A stretch of 64,000 nt of DNA from Pseudonocardiales bacterium (GCA_019244165.1 JAFATA010000075.1:18135-82134), one strand, 5' to 3'; positions 17,546 through 26,510 are shown, counted from the stretch's first letter. Notes: generated by a model from the letters alone, not told the origin. Program-made: numbers and translations.

Positions 17546-18868
17546 ATGAACCAGGCAAGAGTAGACATCGCCCCGATGACCAACGAGCGTCTGTTCGACG
17601 CGACCTATAAGGTGGTTGCCGGAGGGAGCAGCAGCAACATGCGCAACCTCGGTCTCCAGACTCCGCTGGTGGTGGACCGATCGGCCGGTTGCCGCATATG
17701 GGACGTCGAGGATAATGAGCTCATAGACGTGAACATGGGGTATGGGCCGCACCTGTTCGGATACGGCGACCCGGACGTCTTAGGTGTTGTGGCAGAGCGG
17801 CTGAGGTTAGGGGCGGTCACCGGGATTCCTCACAGGCTCGACCACGAGGCGGGTGAGCTGATCGCCGCGTCGGTGCCCACAATCGAGCAGGTGCGGTTCG
17901 CCAACTCAGGGACTGAGGCGATCGCTTCTGCGCTCCGGTTGGCCAGGCTTATCACCGGCCGAACCCTTGTTGTTACCTTCGAGGGGCATTACCACGGGTG
18001 GAGTGAGACCGTGCTTCGCAAAGCGGCCATCACCAACAGCGGTGAAGCCCCGACGGGTGCGGTTGCCGGAGCACCGGGGATGATCCCCGAGGCGCTGGCG
18101 CACACCCTACAACTGCCCTGGAATGATCCCACCTTGTTGGATGAGGCGTTCGCTGCGTACGGTGACCGGATCGCAGCGGTGATCCTCGAGCCGGTTTGCG
18201 GGAACGCGGGAGTGGTCCATGCGCAGCCAGGGTTCCTGGAGCAGGTCGCCGATCTGACATCGCGCAACGGTGCATTGCTGGTTTTCGATGAGGTGATTAC
18301 CGGCTTCCGAGTGGCGCTGGGCGGTGCTCAGGAGCTCTTCTCCATGCGACCGGATTTGACGGTCATCTCCAAGGTTCTCGGCGGCGGATTTCCTGTTGCG
18401 GCGTTTGGAGGCAGTACGGAGATCATGGCACCGCTTGCTCGAAACGAAGCGTTCCACGCCGGCGTCTTCTCGGGCAACCACGCCGCAGTCAATGCCGCGG
18501 TCGCCATGCTCGGCAAGCTCCGGCGGAATCTGCCGGTGTACAACGCCCTTGAGGTTAACGGCAGCTATCTGGAACAGCGACTGGCGGAGGTCTTCGGCGC
18601 GGCTGGACGCGCCGTACGCATCGCACGCTGCGGCTCGATAATGTCGGTAGCCCTCCTCACCCGTCCACAATGCTCGAACGCGGCCTTTGACCCGGCCGTA
18701 CCGCTCATCGACTTCGCAGCCCATCGTGGGCTGCAGTTGCTGTGCCAGGAGGCGGGCCTCTACTTCCACCCCAACCCGCTGGAACCGTGGTTCCTCAGCA
18801 CGGCGCACACTCGGGACGAACTGGACATAGTGGTGAGCACGATCGAACAGTCTCTTGCCCGACTATAG
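17546..18868 (+). CDS. Class III aminotransferase, glutamate-1-semialdehyde aminomutase type
   Basis: 440 aa. Fold type I PLP enzyme of the GSA aminomutase group: NSGTEAIASALRLAR, EGHYHGW, EPVCGNAGV, LLVFDEVITGFR, and the Lys in VISKVLGGGFPVAAFGG. ATG start at 17546 after a GGTAAGGAG site. In heme synthesis this family moves an amino group within a substrate; in secondary metabolism related enzymes act as mutases or aminotransferases on cluster intermediates. No other heme genes are near, so a pathway-specific role is inferred, perhaps making a beta- or gamma-amino acid for the ATP-grasp ligases. Confidence 0.82.
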   Translation: MNQARVDIAPMTNERLFDATYKVVAGGSSSNMRNLGLQTPLVVDRSAGCRIWDVEDNELIDVNMGYGPHLFGYGDPDVLGVVAERLRLGAVTGIPHRLDHEAGELIAASVPTIEQVRFANSGTEAIASALRLARLITGRTLVVTFEGHYHGWSETVLRKAAITNSGEAPTGAVAGAPGMIPEALAHTLQLPWNDPTLLDEAFAAYGDRIAAVILEPVCGNAGVVHAQPGFLEQVADLTSRNGALLVFDEVITGFRVALGGAQELFSMRPDLTVISKVLGGGFPVAAFGGSTEIMAPLARNEAFHAGVFSGNHAAVNAAVAMLGKLRRNLPVYNALEVNGSYLEQRLAEVFGAAGRAVRIARCGSIMSVALLTRPQCSNAAFDPAVPLIDFAAHRGLQLLCQEAGLYFHPNPLEPWFLSTAHTRDELDIVVSTIEQSLARL

Positions 18869-18943
18869 CTGTCCTCGGGTGCGAAGAAAATATTACAACC
18901 CGCCAGCCGGTACCTGCCTCAACCTAAACAATAGGAAGCCACC

Positions 18944-20443
18944 ATGTCCCGAGATGTACTGAGTCCTACCGAGTCTGTACTGAGCCCAATGGAGCCGAGC
19001 CCAATGGAGCCGACTGTCGTCGACCCGCCCCTGAGCGCTATTGAACGGTGGCGCTCGCTACCGGCGGCGCAACAGCCCGACTGGCCCGACCCGGTGTCGG
19101 CCCGTGACATAATGGCGGAACTCGCCAACTGCCCACCTTTGGTCGCTGCACGGGAATGCGATCTTCTCAAGCACAGGCTGGCCGCGGTAGCGCGAGGTGA
19201 GGCGTTCCTGCTCCAGGGCGGGGACTGCGCGGAGCGGTTCGACGGCGTGACCGCCGACACCGTGCACAACAAGTTGCAGGCCCTGCTGCAAATGTCGGCC
19301 GTGCTGACCTACGCTGCCTCGATTCCGGTGATAAAGGTTGGTCGTATTGCCGGACAGTACGCCAAACCTCGCTCGAAGGCGACCGAGACCCGCGACGGCA
19401 TCACCCTGCTCTCGTACCGGGGTGATGCGATCAACGGGCACGAGTTCACCTCGGCAGCGCGCATTCCCGACCCACGCCGGCTCCGGCGGATGTACGAGTT
19501 GTCGGCGGTCACGCTGAACCTCATCCGGACGTTCGCCACGGGCGGCTCCGCCGCACTGAGCGAAGTGCACGCCTGGAACCAGGCCTTCATCGCCCGTTCG
19601 CCGACTGGTCGCCGCTACCGCCGGCTCACCGGTGAGATCGACCGCGCGCTGCGCTTCATGCGCGCCTGCGGCGTCGATCCCGCCGCGGTTCACACCACCG
19701 AGCTGTTCACCAGCCACGAAGGTCTGCTCCTGGATTACGAGACCGCGCTGACCCGAATCGACACGCACACCGGACGTCCGTACGCGACGAGCGGGCATAT
19801 GCTGTGGATCGGTCACCGGACCCGCGACCTTGGCGGTGCACACGTCGACTACTTCTCCCGCATCGCCAATCCGATCGAGGTCAAGCTCGGCCCGAATGTC
19901 ACCCCAGACACCGCGCTCGGGCTCATCGACAAGCTTGACCCGCACCGTGAGCCGGGCAGACTCACCTGCATCATCCGCATGGGTACCGAGGCGATCTGGG
20001 ACAGGCTGCCCGACCTCGTGCACAAGGTCACCGCCTCGGGTGCACAGGTGGTATGGGTGTGCGATCCCATGCACGGCAACACCTTCGAATCACCCAGCGG
20101 GCACAAGACGCGACGCTTCACCGACATCCTGTGTGAGGTGGAGAGTTTCTTCGCCGTGCACAGGGCGTTGGGCACGCACGCCGGCGGCATCCACGTCGAA
20201 CTCACCGGAGAAAACGTCACTGAATGCGTAGGTGGCGGCGCCGACATCACCTTCGGGGATCTCCACCACCGCTACGAAACGAGCTGCGATCCCCGACTCA
20301 ACCGGAGCCAATCACTCGACCTCGCTTTCCTGGTAGCCGAAATGATAATGACCCCGGAACGCTCGAATCCCGGCACGGCACCACGAGGCCGCCCTGGCCC
20401 AGTGGAGCACTCACCCCGCCCGCCTAACGGGCCACGGTCATGA
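18944..20443 (+). CDS. Class II (plant-type) DAHP synthase
   Basis: 499 aa. Class II 3-deoxy-D-arabino-heptulosonate-7-phosphate synthase motifs: LQGGDCAERF, VGRIAGQYAKPRS, TSHEGLLLDYE, WIGHRTRDL, VKLGPNVTP, WVCDPMHGNT and GGIHVELTGENVTEC. It condenses phosphoenolpyruvate and erythrose-4-phosphate, the first shikimate step, and would raise chorismate supply for pabAB. Homologues normally end near LAFLVAEM; here about 35 extra residues (SNPGTAPRGRPG and on) follow, coded by the sequence also found degraded at 11379-11470. An early repetitive segment (SPMEPSPMEP) precedes the catalytic domain. Confidence 0.93.
   Translation: MSRDVLSPTESVLSPMEPSPMEPTVVDPPLSAIERWRSLPAAQQPDWPDPVSARDIMAELANCPPLVAARECDLLKHRLAAVARGEAFLLQGGDCAERFDGVTADTVHNKLQALLQMSAVLTYAASIPVIKVGRIAGQYAKPRSKATETRDGITLLSYRGDAINGHEFTSAARIPDPRRLRRMYELSAVTLNLIRTFATGGSAALSEVHAWNQAFIARSPTGRRYRRLTGEIDRALRFMRACGVDPAAVHTTELFTSHEGLLLDYETALTRIDTHTGRPYATSGHMLWIGHRTRDLGGAHVDYFSRIANPIEVKLGPNVTPDTALGLIDKLDPHREPGRLTCIIRMGTEAIWDRLPDLVHKVTASGAQVVWVCDPMHGNTFESPSGHKTRRFTDILCEVESFFAVHRALGTHAGGIHVELTGENVTECVGGGADITFGDLHHRYETSCDPRLNRSQSLDLAFLVAEMIMTPERSNPGTAPRGRPGPVEHSPRPPNGPRS
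20320..20410 (+). repeat. Right copy of the 92-bp direct repeat (inside DAHP synthase 3' end)
   Basis: Coding copy of the repeat described at 11379-11470. It covers the last conserved residues and the C-terminal extension. If the left copy is the remnant of a pre-existing gene, the cluster may have entered by recombination at this 3' end. Confidence 0.8.
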
Positions 20444-20456
20444 GAAGTTATCGATC

Positions 20457-21323
20457 CTACGGTGGTAGGCATGCCAACAGCACAGCCTGGGTAAGGTCAT
20501 CATCGAAGTAAGGGAGCATGCTGGTAAAATCCGGACAAGAGTTCACCTCAAGCACGAGCGGACCATATGCCGTTTGCAAAATGTCGATTCCGGCGTGGCC
20601 GAGCCCGAGGGCGCGGGCCGCGTTTTCGGCCAACGTGCTCTCGCGCGGTGTCAAGTCGACAGGACGTTGCGTTGCTCCGCGCCCGATGTTGCTGCGCCAC
20701 TCGTTTCCAGTGGCTGTCCGTAGCGTCGCCGCCAGTAAACGCCCGCCCGTGACGACGGCCCTTGTGCTGCACCCACGGAATTCCGTGACCTCCGGTTGCA
20801 CGATCAGAGCTCCAGGCCCTTCGGCGTGGAGCTCACGAAAGGCCTGCGCCAGGGAGGCGGCGTGCCCCGCGCGACGGACCCATCGGCCCTGCGCTCCGTG
20901 AGGGCGCTTGATAACCACCGGGTACTGAATTTCTTCGGCCACAGAGAGTGCACGTTCCAAGTCCAGCGAGCAGATAGTGCTCGGCACCTGGGGGACTGCG
21001 GCGTGTGACAGTTGGACCGCCGTCGCCGCCTTATCGTCCGCCGTCAACACGCTGTCTACCGGGTTCTGCGTGTATGCGCGCCGCGAGAGTATGCGCAGCG
21101 CATGTACCGTCACCGGGTACCCGAAAAGCATATAAGGAGCAAGGCTGGTGATGTCAATAGCACCCGCCGCGTCACGGACCACCGTTGCTCCGTTGAAGCT
21201 GATGTCGACGGTGAGCGTCGGAAGGTCGATAACCCGGACGGGAATATCAAGTTCGGCGGCCCCTTCGGCAAGTCGGGCAGGCACGTTCGTAGCATAGGGA
21301 TTGCGCACGACGCCAAGCATCAT
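20457..21323 (-). CDS. ATP-grasp ligase, RimK-like (second of pair)
   Basis: 288 aa from the ATG at 21323, which overlaps the stop of the upstream ATP-grasp gene (ATGA). ATP-grasp features: YPVVIKRPHGAQGRWVRRA (nucleotide-binding Lys), IVQPEVTEFRGCSTRAVVTGGRLLAA, and a metal-binding end GIDILQTAYGPLVLEVNSCPDF, which is the RimK/LysX pattern. Such enzymes form amide bonds through acyl phosphates. It converges on the DAHP synthase gene with a 13-bp gap. Tandem ATP-grasp ligases suggest two sequential amide bonds, or ligation to an amino-group carrier as in LysX systems; no LysW-like carrier is visible. Confidence 0.85.
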   Translation of the reverse strand: MMLGVVRNPYATNVPARLAEGAAELDIPVRVIDLPTLTVDISFNGATVVRDAAGAIDITSLAPYMLFGYPVTVHALRILSRRAYTQNPVDSVLTADDKAATAVQLSHAAVPQVPSTICSLDLERALSVAEEIQYPVVIKRPHGAQGRWVRRAGHAASLAQAFRELHAEGPGALIVQPEVTEFRGCSTRAVVTGGRLLAATLRTATGNEWRSNIGRGATQRPVDLTPRESTLAENAARALGLGHAGIDILQTAYGPLVLEVNSCPDFTSMLPYFDDDLTQAVLLACLPP

Positions 21324-22267
21324 GTGACGGTGTCCCCTCCTCGGCGCGCCCCTCTCCGGCGCATCAGGGCGAGTTGGAGTATGGCGCCCGCGACGTCCTG
21401 GCCGGTCACGGCAGAAATACCCGCGAAGCCAGCCCAAGCGTCGACCTCGAGAACCCGAACGGTTCCGTCGTCGTCCTCGATCAGATCGACACCTCCATAG
21501 TCAAGGCGGCAGGCTTCCAATGCCGCCACCGCCGTGGATGCCGCCGGGTGCTCGGAGGGAAGCCGGGTGGGGGTTGCGCCAAGCGTGAGATTAGCCCTGA
21601 CTTCACCGGGAGCCGCTTGGCGCTGCATTAATGCCACGCAAGTACCATTCACCACGAAAGCACGAACGTCGCGGCCGCCTCCCCCCACTAAAGGCTGAGC
21701 GACGTAGTGCTCTCTGGCGAGTGGCACCAGAGACCCGAATGGCACCAGGGACCGTTGCCCGAAGTCGTCCTCCCAAGCCGCCAGGAGCTCACCCGTCGAC
21801 CCAAAAACGCGGATCCCCTCACCCCGAACCCCATGAGCCGGCTTCAGGATCACTGCTCGATGATGCGCAAGGCACTGCATGGCCTCTTCGCTCGGCTCAA
21901 CGAAAGCGATCGTGTGGACAATCGGTACCCGAGCGCGACGCAACGTGAGATAAGTCAACAACTTGTCTCGCGAACGGTATGCGGCGTCCGGTTCATTCAA
22001 GACGATGGCTCCTTCGGATGTCCACAGTTTTAATACAGGAGTCACGATTCCTTGGAATGCCGAGACCGTACGGTGCAGAATGATTCCTGGCCGCTCCGGC
22101 CGGCCGTCATAACAGCCCAGGATCCCCCCGTCCCTGCAGTGAACCTGAAGCCGGTGAGGTTCCCATGTCACCAGCCGGATACCGCGGGTCCGGGCGGCCT
22201 CACATAACAACGTCCAGTTAGAAGTTCGCACAGTGGGATAGTGCAGCACCACGATATCCTCCATCAT
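21320..22267 (-). CDS. ATP-grasp ligase, RimK-like (first of pair)
   Basis: 315 aa. ATP-grasp signatures: RAVILKPAHGVRGEGIRVF, YVAQPLVGGGGRDVRAFVVNG (RDxR as in RimK), and GVDLIEDDDGTVRVLEVDAWAGFAG. The N terminus HYPTVRTSNWTLLCEAA is a typical pre-ATP-grasp domain. The ATG lies only a few bases after a TACAAT hexamer and no Shine-Dalgarno is visible, so a leaderless transcript is possible. It overlaps the next ligase by 4 bp, and the two certainly form one unit. Substrate unknown; candidates are p-aminobenzoate-derived acids and amino acids from the facing genes. Confidence 0.85.
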   Translation of the reverse strand: MMEDIVVLHYPTVRTSNWTLLCEAARTRGIRLVTWEPHRLQVHCRDGGILGCYDGRPERPGIILHRTVSAFQGIVTPVLKLWTSEGAIVLNEPDAAYRSRDKLLTYLTLRRARVPIVHTIAFVEPSEEAMQCLAHHRAVILKPAHGVRGEGIRVFGSTGELLAAWEDDFGQRSLVPFGSLVPLAREHYVAQPLVGGGGRDVRAFVVNGTCVALMQRQAAPGEVRANLTLGATPTRLPSEHPAASTAVAALEACRLDYGGVDLIEDDDGTVRVLEVDAWAGFAGISAVTGQDVAGAILQLALMRRRGARRGGDTVT

Positions 22268-22283
22268 GTAGATTGTACATGCT

Positions 22284-22568
22284 CTAAACTGTCGCTACGA
22301 TGGCGCTCGCGACTTTAGGGGCTACTTTAGCAACACTGTTCCCCTGATTCCGGCGGGACGCCCGCTCGCGACGGGCGCTATGACCCGCGTGCTCCCTACG
22401 GTTGTGACACACCCAGGAACCGTCGCCTTGGGCGATCCAGGTTTCGGTAGGGCCGCCGTTGTTGGGCAGGAAGGTGAGGTGGTTCCATCCCCCGCCGGAA
22501 AGGGGGAGAGCGGCGAAGAGCTCAAAAGGGCTGGCCTTGTCGGCGGTAGGGCACCCGCCGCACGGATG
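22284..22568 (-). pseudogene. Possible 3' relic of a protein gene, no start codon
   Basis: Directly after radA the minus strand stays open for 94 codons with protein-like content: HPCGGCPTADKASPFELF, GGGWNHLTFLPNNGG and TWIAQGDGSWVCH, ending at a TAG at 22286-22284. There is no ATG, GTG or TTG in a useful place and a stop bounds it upstream inside radA. It looks like a C-terminal fragment. The ...GDGSW... ending is reminiscent of O-methyltransferases that accompany ATP-grasp peptide ligases, but this is a weak resemblance. Apart from this, the 22268-22569 gap shows nothing else. Confidence 0.3.
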
Positions 22569-22569
22569 G

Positions 22570-23979
22570 TCAACTCATCCAGTGCAGCGCCGCCCGCAGG
22601 TCGGCCACGATGTGCAGGCGCATCCTGGCCGGCGCAGCATCACCGCCTGTGGCATTGCGCGGACCGCTTTCTGGGCCGTTTTCTGTGCCGTTTTTTGGGG
22701 GCACCAGCGCGTGCCGAAAACCCAGCCGGGCGGCCTCGGCCAGGCGTCGGCGCAGCCCGGTCACCTGCCGGACCTCTCCGGCTAACCCAACCTCCCCGAT
22801 CGCCACCGTGTGCGGAGGCAACAGCAGGTCCCCGGCAGCCGACGCGACGGCGAGCGCGACAGCGAGGTCGGCCGCCGGCTCCACCACGCGCATCCCCCCC
22901 ACCGTCGCGGTGTACACGTCTGATCCCGCCAGCCGCACCCCCCCGCGGCGCTCGAGGACGGCCAGGATCATCGCCACCCGTGATGAGTCCAGGCCGCTCA
23001 CCGCACGGCGGGGGTTGGTCAGCGCGGATTCAGCGACCAACGCTTGGACCTCGCCCAGCAGCGGCCGTTTGCCCTCCACCGCCACCGTCACCGCCGTGCC
23101 CGGCACCGCGCCATCGCGGTGGGTCAGGAAAAGTCCGGACGGGTCGGGTAAGCCGGTGATGCCCTCGTCGGTGAGCTCGAAGCAGCCGACCTCGTCGGTG
23201 GCCCCGAACCGGTTCTTGATCCCACGAACCATCCGCAGCGCGGAGTGCCGGTCGCCATCGAACTGCAGCACCACGTCGACCAGATGCTCCAGCACCCGGG
23301 GCCCGGCCACCGTCCCGTCTTTGGTGACGTGCCCCACCAGCACCACCGGCAGTCCGCGCTGCTTAGCGGTGCTGATCAGCGCGCTGGCCACCGCGCGGAC
23401 CTGGGACACCCCGCCCGGGCTACCCTCGACGGCGGCGCAGGACAGGGTCTGCACCGAGTCGACGATCAGCAGGCCAGGATCGAGGGCGTCGAGGTGCCCG
23501 AGCACCGCGGCGAGGTCGGACTCGGCGGCGAGGAACAGCTCGTCGTGCAGCGCTCCGGTGCGCTGCGCCCGCAGCCGAACCTGGCCGGTGGACTCCTCGC
23601 CGGTCACGTAGAGCGCGCGCCGGCCGGCCATTGCGCAGCGGTGCGCCACCTCCAGCAGCAGGGTGGACTTGCCCACCCCGGGCTCGCCGGCCAGCAGCAC
23701 CACCGCGCCGGGCACCAGGCCGCCGCCGAGTACCCGATCGAGTTCGGCCACGCCGGTGGCGGTGGCCTGCGCGGAACACAGCTCGATCTGGGAGATGGGG
23801 CGGGCCGGGGCCGAGGGCGCACCGGGGGCGACCGCCAGCACTGGCCGCGGGCCGGTCGGTGCCACGCTGCCCCAGGCCTGGCACTCCGGGCACCGCCCCA
23901 CCCACTTGGCGACCTCGTGGCCGCAATCAGCACAGCGGTGGGTGGCCCGGCTGGTAGCGACTGATCTGCCCATAGTCAC
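22570..23979 (-). CDS. radA: DNA repair protein RadA
   Basis: 469 aa. N-terminal four-Cys zinc ribbon (CADCGHEVAKWVGRCPEC), Walker A GEPGVGKSTLLLEV, a RecA-like core with VGHVTKDG, the RadA-specific KNRFGATDEVG, and a C-terminal Lon-like domain (LAVALAVASAAGDLLLPPHTVAIGEVGLAGEVR). It processes recombination intermediates. Start is either the GTG at 23979 or the ATG at 23973. Divergence from the carD direction with the lpqE-like gene beside it is the arrangement I recall from mycobacteria. Confidence 0.95.
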   Translation of the reverse strand: MTMGRSVATSRATHRCADCGHEVAKWVGRCPECQAWGSVAPTGPRPVLAVAPGAPSAPARPISQIELCSAQATATGVAELDRVLGGGLVPGAVVLLAGEPGVGKSTLLLEVAHRCAMAGRRALYVTGEESTGQVRLRAQRTGALHDELFLAAESDLAAVLGHLDALDPGLLIVDSVQTLSCAAVEGSPGGVSQVRAVASALISTAKQRGLPVVLVGHVTKDGTVAGPRVLEHLVDVVLQFDGDRHSALRMVRGIKNRFGATDEVGCFELTDEGITGLPDPSGLFLTHRDGAVPGTAVTVAVEGKRPLLGEVQALVAESALTNPRRAVSGLDSSRVAMILAVLERRGGVRLAGSDVYTATVGGMRVVEPAADLAVALAVASAAGDLLLPPHTVAIGEVGLAGEVRQVTGLRRRLAEAARLGFRHALVPPKNGTENGPESGPRNATGGDAAPARMRLHIVADLRAALHWMS

Positions 23980-24034
23980 AGACGCTAGCCGCCCACCCTG
24001 ACAAGTTCGGGGGCACCGACGCCGGGGCCTGGAG

Positions 24035-24583
24035 CTAAGCGACCGAACTGGCCGCGTTAGACGGAGTACCCATCGGGACGAGCAAGGTGACTGTGCCGGC
24101 GTTACGGAACTGGAAGCTCACCGGGGTGTTCAGCCCCGTATACAGCGGCCGGCTGGTGGTGAGCACGATGCGCAGCTCACCGGCCACCAGCGGGCTGGCT
24201 GGCCGGCCGGTTGCGGGCAGGACACCAGAAGTGCCGATGACCATGCTACCGGGCGGGATCTGCGTGGTGCCCGACACCAACACCTGGCTGGCCGCTGGGC
24301 TGGTCACCGCGATCAGCTGCTCAGGGCCGCGTGCCTGGTTGATGATGGTGAGCACCACCGGGACGGCCGACCCGGCCGGGTAGACGCCCTGCTGGTTAGG
24401 GGGGTAAGGGATCAACGCGTTGCGTAGTGCGATGGTGTTTCCGACATCGCCAAAAGTTCCATTGACGGCGGAGGCCTGGCTGTCAGTTTGGGTGATCTGG
24501 CCCGCCGCACAGCCGACCAGCGCTAGCGCGGCGGCTGCGCCGCAGGCCACGATGCGAGCTGCGACGGTGAAGGGAACCCGCAT
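24035..24583 (-). CDS. lpqE: LpqE-like lipoprotein (PCuAC/DUF461-type)
   Basis: 182 aa from the ATG at 24583 (MRVPFTVAARIVACG); the longer ORF start is upstream of the signal peptide. Signal sequence with lipobox ALVGC gives a lipid-anchored exported protein. The mature part is a beta-rich domain (VYPAGSAVPVVLTIINQ, GELRIVLTTSRPL, SFQFRNAGTVTLLVPM) resembling the copper-chaperone-like DUF461 domain. In mycobacteria lpqE also sits between radA and carD. The Met/His copper ligands of true PCuAC proteins are not evident, so metal binding is uncertain. Confidence 0.7.
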   Translation of the reverse strand: MRVPFTVAARIVACGAAAALALVGCAAGQITQTDSQASAVNGTFGDVGNTIALRNALIPYPPNQQGVYPAGSAVPVVLTIINQARGPEQLIAVTSPAASQVLVSGTTQIPPGSMVIGTSGVLPATGRPASPLVAGELRIVLTTSRPLYTGLNTPVSFQFRNAGTVTLLVPMGTPSNAASSVA

Positions 24584-24828
24584 CGGCACAGCGTATCCGA
24601 CAGGCCCATCCCCTCGACCCATGCCTCGGCGCCGTGGCCCGTCGATGCGGCCCGATCGATGCAGGTCCACAGTGGAGTGACGGTGAGCTGCGCGGTACCG
24701 AAGTTAGCTGATGGGGGCCGGTCGTCGGATCCTCTGACCTGCGACGACGCTCCAGGTGGGACCTATCCCCGCGCAGCGCGATTTCCGGACGTGGTAGCCT
24801 GGAGTCAGCGAAAGGGGCAGAGGACACT

Positions 24829-25317
24829 ATGGGCTTTAAGGTCGGAGAGACCGTCGTCTACCCGCATCACGGTGCCGCTCTCATCGAGGCCATTGAGACT
24901 CGAGTGATCAAGGGGGAGGAGAAGAAGTACCTCGTCCTCAAGGTCGCTCAGGGTGATCTGACCGTCCGGGTCCCCGCTGCCAACGCCGAATTTGTCGGCG
25001 TCCGGGACGTGGTGGGCCAAGAGGGTCTCGATCGAGTTTTCGAGGTGCTGCGTGCACCCCACACCGAGGAGCCGACGAACTGGTCGCGGCGGTACAAGGC
25101 CAACTTGGAGAAGCTCGCCTCTGGCGACGTCAACAAAGTGGCGGAAGTGGTCCGCGATCTCTGGCGGCGCGAGCGCGATCGCGGTTTGTCGGCCGGTGAG
25201 AAGCGCATGCTCGCGAAGGCCCGCCAGATCCTGGTGAGCGAGCTTGCCCTTGCCGAGGGCACCAATGAGGACAACGCCGAGGTGCTGCTCGACGAGGTCC
25301 TCGCCGCAGCCTCCTGA
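24829..25317 (+). CDS. carD: CarD-family RNA polymerase-binding regulator
   Basis: 162 aa, full CarD/CdnL length. N-terminal Tudor-like RNAP-interaction domain ([37 protein letters not shown]) and C-terminal helical DNA-binding domain ([42 protein letters not shown]). It binds RNAP beta and stabilises open complexes, mainly at rRNA and housekeeping promoters. First gene of the rightward carD-ispD-ispF series. The promoter must lie in the 245 bp upstream, shared divergently with the lipoprotein gene. Confidence 0.96.
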   Translation: MGFKVGETVVYPHHGAALIEAIETRVIKGEEKKYLVLKVAQGDLTVRVPAANAEFVGVRDVVGQEGLDRVFEVLRAPHTEEPTNWSRRYKANLEKLASGDVNKVAEVVRDLWRRERDRGLSAGEKRMLAKARQILVSELALAEGTNEDNAEVLLDEVLAAAS

Positions 25318-25334
25318 CGACATCGACAACCTGC

Positions 25335-26027
25335 GTGCCGGCTCCCCGGGTCGTGGCATTGGTGCCGGCGGCCGGGCAGGGCGTGCGGTTGGCGGCCGGG
25401 ATGCCGAAGGCCTTTGTGTCACTGTGCGGCCGGCCGTTGCTCTGGCACTGTGTGCACGGGTTGCTGGAGTCCGGTTGCGTCGAGGTGGTGGTGGTTGCGG
25501 TCGGTGAGCAACACCGTGACCAGGCCCGAGCAGTCGTCGCCGAGGCTGGCGAGCGGGTGCGGATCGTCACCGGCGGGGTGCACCGCTGCGACTCGGTCCG
25601 GGCGGCCCTGCACGCCGTGCCCGATGCCGAGGTGGTGCTGGTGCACGATGCCGCTCGCTGCCTGACCCCGGTCAGCGTGATCCAGGCGGTGGTGCAGGCG
25701 GTCCTCGCCGGGCAGCCGGCTGTGGTACCAGTCCTGTCGGTGGTCGACACGATCAAACAGGTGAGCCCCGACGGCCGGGTCGTGGACACGCTGGATCGGG
25801 CGGCCTTGCGGGTGGCGCAGACCCCGCAGGGGTTCGCCGCCGACCTGCTTCGGCGGGCGCACCAGGGAGCATCCGCTCTGGTAACCGACGACGCGGGGCT
25901 CGTGGAGGCCCTGGGGGAAACCGTGGCCACAGTGCCGGGCCACCCGTACGCCTTGAAGATCACCACCCCGTTCGACCTCGTCGTCGCTGAGGTGCTAGCC
26001 GGCGCGAAAGCCACCGGTCAGGCATGA
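25335..26027 (+). CDS. ispD: 2-C-methyl-D-erythritol 4-phosphate cytidylyltransferase
   Basis: 230 aa. CTP-binding signature [19 protein letters not shown], substrate residues in [13 protein letters not shown] and VHDAARCL, and TPQGF. Third enzyme of the MEP isoprenoid pathway. GTG start at 25335, 17 bp after carD. Its stop overlaps the ispF start (ATGA). Length and motifs are normal, so it should be active. Confidence 0.95.
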   Translation: MPAPRVVALVPAAGQGVRLAAGMPKAFVSLCGRPLLWHCVHGLLESGCVEVVVVAVGEQHRDQARAVVAEAGERVRIVTGGVHRCDSVRAALHAVPDAEVVLVHDAARCLTPVSVIQAVVQAVLAGQPAVVPVLSVVDTIKQVSPDGRVVDTLDRAALRVAQTPQGFAADLLRRAHQGASALVTDDAGLVEALGETVATVPGHPYALKITTPFDLVVAEVLAGAKATGQA

Positions 26028-26488
26028 GGGTCGGGATCGGCACCGACGTGCACGCGGTGGACGGCGGCCGGGACTGCTGGATCGCCGGGTTGCATTGGCC
26101 TGGACTGGCGGGGTGCGTCGGGCACTCCGACGGTGACGTCGCCGCGCACGCGTTGTGCGACGCTGCGCTGTCCGCTGCTGGCTTGGGTGATCTGGGTGCG
26201 GTGTTCGGCACCGACGAGCAGCGGTGGGCCGGGGCACACGGCGCCGAACTGCTCACCGAAGTGCGCCGCAGGTTGGCCATCCACGGCTGGGCGGTGGGCA
26301 ACGGTGCGGTGCAGGTGATCGGCAATGCGCCGCGGGTGGGCAGCCGCCGTGCCGAGGCGCAGCAAGTGCTCTCCGACGCCTTGGGCGGGCCCGTTTCGGT
26401 ATCCGGCACCACCACCGACGGTCTCGGGCTGACCGGACGCGGCGAGGGCATCGCCGCCGTAGCCGCAGTACTCCTGGTCCGTGCGTAA
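26024..26488 (+). CDS. ispF: 2-C-methyl-D-erythritol 2,4-cyclodiphosphate synthase
   Basis: 154 aa. Zinc-binding GTDVHAV and [15 protein letters not shown], plus the C-terminal [15 protein letters not shown] of the family. It acts two steps after IspD in the MEP pathway. Four-base overlap with ispD makes the pair translationally coupled. In related genomes cysS follows directly; here a minus-strand flavoprotein/regulator pair intervenes, only 22 bp after the ispF stop. Confidence 0.95.
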   Translation: MRVGIGTDVHAVDGGRDCWIAGLHWPGLAGCVGHSDGDVAAHALCDAALSAAGLGDLGAVFGTDEQRWAGAHGAELLTEVRRRLAIHGWAVGNGAVQVIGNAPRVGSRRAEAQQVLSDALGGPVSVSGTTTDGLGLTGRGEGIAAVAAVLLVRA

Positions 26489-26510
26489 CGGTTGATCTGC
26501 TCACCGCAAC

